DNA of 42,498 nt from an uncultured Oscillospiraceae bacterium (GTDB lineage: Bacteria; Bacillota; Clostridia; Oscillospirales; Oscillospiraceae): assembly GCA_947625845.1 (NCBI GenBank), contig CANQQB010000012.1, positions 1 to 42,498 on the forward strand. The letters are read 5' to 3'. Shown here in pieces: positions 39,969 through 42,498 of the stretch. The notes beneath the pieces were generated by a model. It made no database searches. It saw only the letters and a program-made list of their open reading frames with translations, and was not told where the DNA came from. Numbering within the stretch: the first letter of the stretch is position 1; every line of letters begins with the position of its first letter. Made by a program: the position numbers and the translations under genes.

Positions 39969-40220
39969 ATGATAAAGATTTTGCTTTCCACCCGGCTTGG
40001 CGAGCGGAGGTGGACACAGGCAGACTTGGCCCGGATGACCGGCATCCGCCCTGGCACCATCAACGACCTGTACAATGAGATGGCCGAGAGGGTCAACCTT
40101 GAACACTTGGATCTGATATGCGAAGCGCTGAACTGCGACCTTTCTGAATTACTTATCCGCATTCCCTTCAGCGACCCGCAGCTCAAATACAGGACCGGAG
40201 CGGAGAAGCCGGAGAAATAG
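39969..40220 (+). CDS. XRE-family (Cro/cI-like) helix-turn-helix regulator
   Basis: 83 residues. The helix-turn-helix is visible in RRWTQADLARMTGIRPGTIN followed by LEHLDLICEALNCDLSELL, the usual five-helix XRE core. ATG follows AAAGGAGAATGCGGC. Such short regulators are common in mobile elements and this one stands just downstream of tRNA-Ala in a region of element fragments. Target genes are unknown. Confidence 0.9.
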   Translation: MIKILLSTRLGERRWTQADLARMTGIRPGTINDLYNEMAERVNLEHLDLICEALNCDLSELLIRIPFSDPQLKYRTGAEKPEK

Positions 40221-40232
40221 GCCACGCCTGCT

Positions 40233-40265
40233 GCCCTGGACGATCATTCGTCCGGGGCTTTTTTT
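40233..40265 (+). terminator. Terminator of the XRE gene
   Basis: GCCCTGGACGA (40233-40243) pairs with TCGTCCGGGGC (40248-40258) around TCAT, then seven T residues. Confidence 0.85.
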
Positions 40266-40405
40266 ATGCCCTCCCTTATATCAGATTCGTCCAGGAAAAT
40301 GTGTTCGCCGTCCGGGAGCACGAACCCGACACGGCAGCCAGCAAAGGCCGCGATCCGTATGAGGTCGTCTGCGGAAAATCTGTTGTTCGTCATCTTATTG
40401 TTCAT
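40244..40405 (-). CDS. Small hypothetical protein, convergent with the XRE gene
   Basis: 53 residues on the minus strand: it starts NNKMTNNRFSADDLIRIAAF and continues with AGCRVGFVLPDGEHIFLDES, ending KKAPDE. The balanced composition and helix-then-strand pattern look natural, but no ribosome site is evident; a second ATG lies at 40393. Its stop falls within the loop of the XRE terminator. Function unknown; it overlaps a doubtful plus-strand frame in antisense. Confidence 0.45.
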   Translation of the reverse strand: MNNKMTNNRFSADDLIRIAAFAGCRVGFVLPDGEHIFLDESDIREGIKKAPDE

Positions 40406-40525
40406 AACGGCTGGCGCGGCCTAGGGGCCGTCCCCTGGCGGGATACCAGAGACGAGGCGCAGAAGGACCTGGACGCGCTGGCCAAGGAAAAAGGCTGGAA
40501 GGAATGGGGTGGCGCAGGTGGGTAA
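40301..40525 (+). pseudogene. Possible remnant of a small element gene
   Basis: A 74-codon frame. Its last third (VPWRDTRDEAQKDLDALAKE followed by KGWKEW) looks like a genuine protein tail of the kind seen in small zinc-ribbon or phage-type proteins, whereas the first half overlaps the minus-strand 53-residue frame and has no recognisable pattern or good ribosome site. I treat it as a 3' remnant. Confidence 0.35.
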
Positions 40526-40877
40526 ACCGCTGAAAGACTGGACCTTCGGAGAGGCGCAGGAAGAGTGCCTACATAAGACAAACTGCTACGGCTGTTCTTT
40601 TTACCGTGGAAAGGCGGAAGGATGCACTGTTCGGAGAGCATTGAGTGTGAATGGGAAATTTTTATGGCCGATTAATTGGGAATTTGAGAATGAAGCCAAA
40701 CTGACAGAGCCGGAGCTGGCGATTTGCCGGGTAATAGGCGGGACGCGCCTGACCCGGGGGAACAACGACGAATACGTGCTGCTATGGGGTCCTGACGGCG
40801 AGGTGGTGGCGAAGTTCGTCGCGTCCAAGTTTCCATCGGTCCAGAAGGGAACGGACATGGAGGTGCCGGATGGCTGA
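40509..40877 (+). CDS. Hypothetical protein of mobile-element type
   Basis: 122 residues from GTG 40509, behind AAGGAAT. N-terminal cysteines (EECLHKTNCYGCSFYRGKAE, then GCTVRRAL) could form a small metal site. No family is recognised. It overlaps the upstream frame by 17 bases and the following resolvase fragment by 8, as in compact phage or conjugative-element gene strings. Confidence 0.55.
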   Translation: MAQVGKPLKDWTFGEAQEECLHKTNCYGCSFYRGKAEGCTVRRALSVNGKFLWPINWEFENEAKLTEPELAICRVIGGTRLTRGNNDEYVLLWGPDGEVVAKFVASKFPSVQKGTDMEVPDG

Positions 40878-41016
40878 ATACGGATATATCCGCGTGTCCT
40901 CGCGGGATCAGAACGAGGACCGGCAGCTCATAGCCTTGCGGGAGCTGAACATCCCGGAGAAGAACATCTACATGGACAAGCAGAGCGGCAAGGACTTCGA
41001 CCGGCCAGGACGATGA
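40870..41016 (+). pseudogene. Truncated serine recombinase (resolvase N-terminus)
   Basis: 48 residues: YGYIRVSSRDQNEDRQLIAL is the resolvase/invertase N-terminus with the catalytic Ser in RVSS, followed by YMDKQSGKDFDRP, after which homology stops at a frame end (GR, stop). Real members continue for at least 130 residues. The break coincides with the broken end of the opposing VirB6/TrbL-like gene, so this is a recombination scar. Confidence 0.85.
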
Positions 41017-41680
41017 CGGCCCCCTCCATACAGACGCCAACGTAACTTTTGATAAAGGATTTTCCCACGCCGGACGTGCCTTCTCCGGCAAACGCGGACA
41101 GGGGAAGCGGGGAGATCGCCGTGTATAGGTACAGCTTGAAAAAGCGCCCGTAGACGGTCAATATCAGAATGAACGACATGACGGTGATGAACAGGCTCCC
41201 CAGGAGGGACACAAGCCAGAGTGGGATGCTCTGCAAAAAGCCCACGTCCTCAATGGCGGACACGATCTCGGTGGGGAGCGTGGTGGCGGTAGAGACGGCC
41301 CCGCCGATGCCGGACAGGGCGGTGTTCACCACGCCGCCGCAGATATTGAATATGGCGGTCATTATCTCCATGCCCCGGCTGACGGCCACCTTTGCGGCGG
41401 CCAGACGGATAAAGTGGCGCAGGGCAAATTCCGGGCGCTGAAGCTCCCGGAAGGACGCCGCCGCGCCGAACACGCCCATAGCGAAAAACAGCACGAGCAG
41501 ACCGTAGCCGATGCCCTGCAAGGCCGAGTTGATGCTGACGATCACGCTCCATATCTGCCCGCCTTTGAACGATTGCGGGGTCTGCGTGATAAGCTGCCAT
41601 AGCTCGGCCAGCTTTTCATTCCATGTGCCGAGTGCGTTTTCAAGGTTGCTTACGACCCAGTTATCACTAATTTTCTTCAC
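41005..41680 (-). pseudogene. VirB6/TrbL-like conjugative membrane protein, C-terminally truncated
   Basis: About 225 residues with hydrophobic segments (LQGIGYGLLVLFFAMGVFGA, WLVSLLGSLFITVMSFILIL) and the block YTAISPLPLSAFAGEGTSGV followed by GKSFIKSYVGVCMEGAVIVL. This is the pattern of the TrbL-like proteins of Tn1549-type conjugative elements. Homology ends at about 41005-41010, where the frame runs antisense into the resolvase fragment, so the last helices are lost. GTG start at 41680. No other conjugation genes remain next to it in the window. Confidence 0.8.
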
Positions 41681-41705
41681 CTCACATAAAAGTAGTTACA
41701 ATGTA

Positions 41706-41734
41706 TTGACACACACTCTGTTCGCGGATATACT
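41706..41734 (+). promoter_or_regulatory. Promoter of the RelBE-type module
   Basis: TTGACA (41706-41711), a 17-base spacer and TATACT (41729-41734), divergent from the truncated VirB6-like gene. Confidence 0.85.
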
Positions 41735-41756
41735 ATGGCAAAAGGAGTGGTTCACC

Positions 41757-42080
41757 ATGGATCAGAGTTTCAACGTCATAACGGCCCCAAAGACGGCAAC
41801 GTTCCAGATGCGGATAAACCCGGACGTAAAGAAAAAAGTCGAGGACATCTACGCCCGGCAGGGCCTGTCCATGACAGATGCCGTCAACATTTTCCTCCAG
41901 CAGTCCATCAATGCGGGTGGCCTGCCGTTCCTGGCCTCGCCGGAGAACGCGGAATACATGAAGGCAAAGGCGTGGAAACAGTTTTCAGCGGAAGTGCAAA
42001 AAGGTTTTGATTCCGCTGGGCAGAACGGGTGGCTGACGATGGACGAGGTCGAGTCCATGCTGGGGCTTGGGGATGAATAA
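41757..42080 (+). CDS. RelB/DinJ-family antitoxin
   Basis: 107 residues. ATFQMRINPDVKKKVEDIYA followed by RQGLSMTDAVNIFLQQSINA is the ribbon-helix-helix DNA-binding part of DinJ-type antitoxins; the remainder is the toxin-binding tail. AAAGGAG precedes the ATG. The toxin gene overlaps its end by 8 bases. Autorepression of the strong upstream promoter by the complex is expected for the family. Confidence 0.92.
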   Translation: MDQSFNVITAPKTATFQMRINPDVKKKVEDIYARQGLSMTDAVNIFLQQSINAGGLPFLASPENAEYMKAKAWKQFSAEVQKGFDSAGQNGWLTMDEVESMLGLGDE

Positions 42081-42417
42081 GCTACGGTTATCGCCGGAGG
42101 CGGCGGCAGATTTGAAAAGCATCAAAACCTATATCGCCAAAAACCTCCAAAACCCCATCGCGGCACAAAATGTCATGAAGCGCATTACAGATGGTATCCG
42201 AGTGTTGGAACAGTATGCACAAGCCGGTTTTTCCATCAGCGCCCGGACAGGTATTGACACCGATCTGCGTATTCTTGTCTGCGGCGTTTATCTGGCCGTT
42301 TACAGGGTCGAGGGCAGCGTCATATCCGTTGCCAGAGTGATCAATGGCCGCCAGGACTACATCACGGAGTTGTTTGGACAAGATATAGTCTCTGATCGCG
42401 CTGACCAAACAAAGTAG
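42073..42417 (+). CDS. RelE/ParE-family toxin
   Basis: 114 residues from ATG 42073. MNKLRLSPEAAADLKSIKTY with the ensuing AKNLQNPIAAQNVMKRITDG is the two-helix hairpin of the RelE/ParE superfamily; LRILVCGVYLAVYRVEGSVI and VARVINGRQDYITELFG supply the sheet and the basic residues near the C-terminus. It overlaps its antitoxin by 8 bases and is followed at once by a bidirectional terminator. Confidence 0.9.
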   Translation: MNKLRLSPEAAADLKSIKTYIAKNLQNPIAAQNVMKRITDGIRVLEQYAQAGFSISARTGIDTDLRILVCGVYLAVYRVEGSVISVARVINGRQDYITELFGQDIVSDRADQTK

Positions 42418-42424
42418 ATACAGG

Positions 42425-42455
42425 AAAAATGCGTCTCATGGTGAGACGCATTTTT
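42425..42455. terminator. Bidirectional intrinsic terminator
   Basis: AAAAATGCGTCTCA pairs perfectly with TGAGACGCATTTTT around TGG, between the convergent toxin gene and a minus-strand gene entering from the right edge. Confidence 0.9.
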
Positions 42456-42467
42456 CCATGCCGGGGA

Positions 42468-42498
42468 TCACAGGACGCCGATGGTGGTAAGTATCTCC
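42468..42498 (-). CDS. C-terminal end of a gene entering from the right edge (unidentified)
   Basis: The last minus-strand codons read EILTTIGVL and stop at 42468-42470. The frame is placed only by this short open end and its position behind a terminator. It may belong to the same conjugative element as the truncated VirB6-like gene, but nine residues cannot show that. Confidence 0.3.
   Translation of the reverse strand, partial: EILTTIGVL

Overview
The window looks like a chromosomal segment of a fairly GC-rich low-GC-phylum bacterium of the class Clostridia, most likely a gut Oscillospiraceae-type organism. This is inferred from gene content (GTP-type PEP carboxykinase, Opp systems, Tn1549-like conjugation remnants, RelBE modules) and from strong AGGAGG-type ribosome sites; no species can be named. 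Most promoters are sigma-A-like with 17-bp spacers.

Layout. 1-4053: a sugar-binding protein (minus strand, cut by the window edge) diverges from an AraR-like GntR/LacI regulator, an orphan AraC regulator and a TepA/ClpP-like protease. 4142-5470: tRNA-Gln(CUG), then a string of very small genes (ribbon-helix-helix, antitoxin-like, RelE toxin, DUF4160, DUF2442). 5646-9403: fructokinase (minus), rsmA with an apparently leaderless start, and pckG. 9492-15284: tRNA-Leu(CAG) is the attachment site of an AT-rich element of about 5.7 kb. It carries two tyrosine recombinases, a Rep protein of the CRESS-DNA virus type (HUH nuclease plus superfamily 3 helicase), an unknown 168-residue protein and long structured noncoding stretches. 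One stem-loop displays a nonanucleotide fitting the NANTATTAC origin consensus. 15408-19687: a small Cys-containing gene behind an operator-like palindrome, then a two-gene unit: a fused DUF262-DUF1524-DUF4268 (GmrSD-like type IV restriction) protein and an HD-type hydrolase-like protein. 19772-21475: M3 oligoendopeptidase.

21575-29982 is an oligopeptide ABC transporter operon that is odd in at least three subunits. The binding protein seems circularly permuted. The OppC-type permease carries an RCC1-like propeller of about seven repeats in its external loop between TM1 and the FGTD motif. The OppF ATPase has a largely helical insert of about 190 residues between Walker A and the Q-loop. A one-TM 64-residue protein ends the operon. 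The peptidase just upstream would fit intracellular processing of imported peptides.

30041-39556: a MATE transporter, then a seven-gene surface-polysaccharide operon (GT8, GT-C-like membrane protein, Wzx-like flippase, rmlA-rmlB-rmlD-rmlC) read from one strong promoter; it makes dTDP-L-rhamnose and probably a rhamnose-containing glycan. 39645-42498: tRNA-Ala(CGC), then a mosaic of mobile-element scraps: an XRE regulator, small ORFs, a resolvase stub joined head-on to a truncated VirB6/TrbL-like gene, and a RelBE-type toxin-antitoxin pair.

The strongest candidates for something undescribed are the RCC1-bearing peptide transporter and the integrated CRESS-Rep element with its candidate origin.
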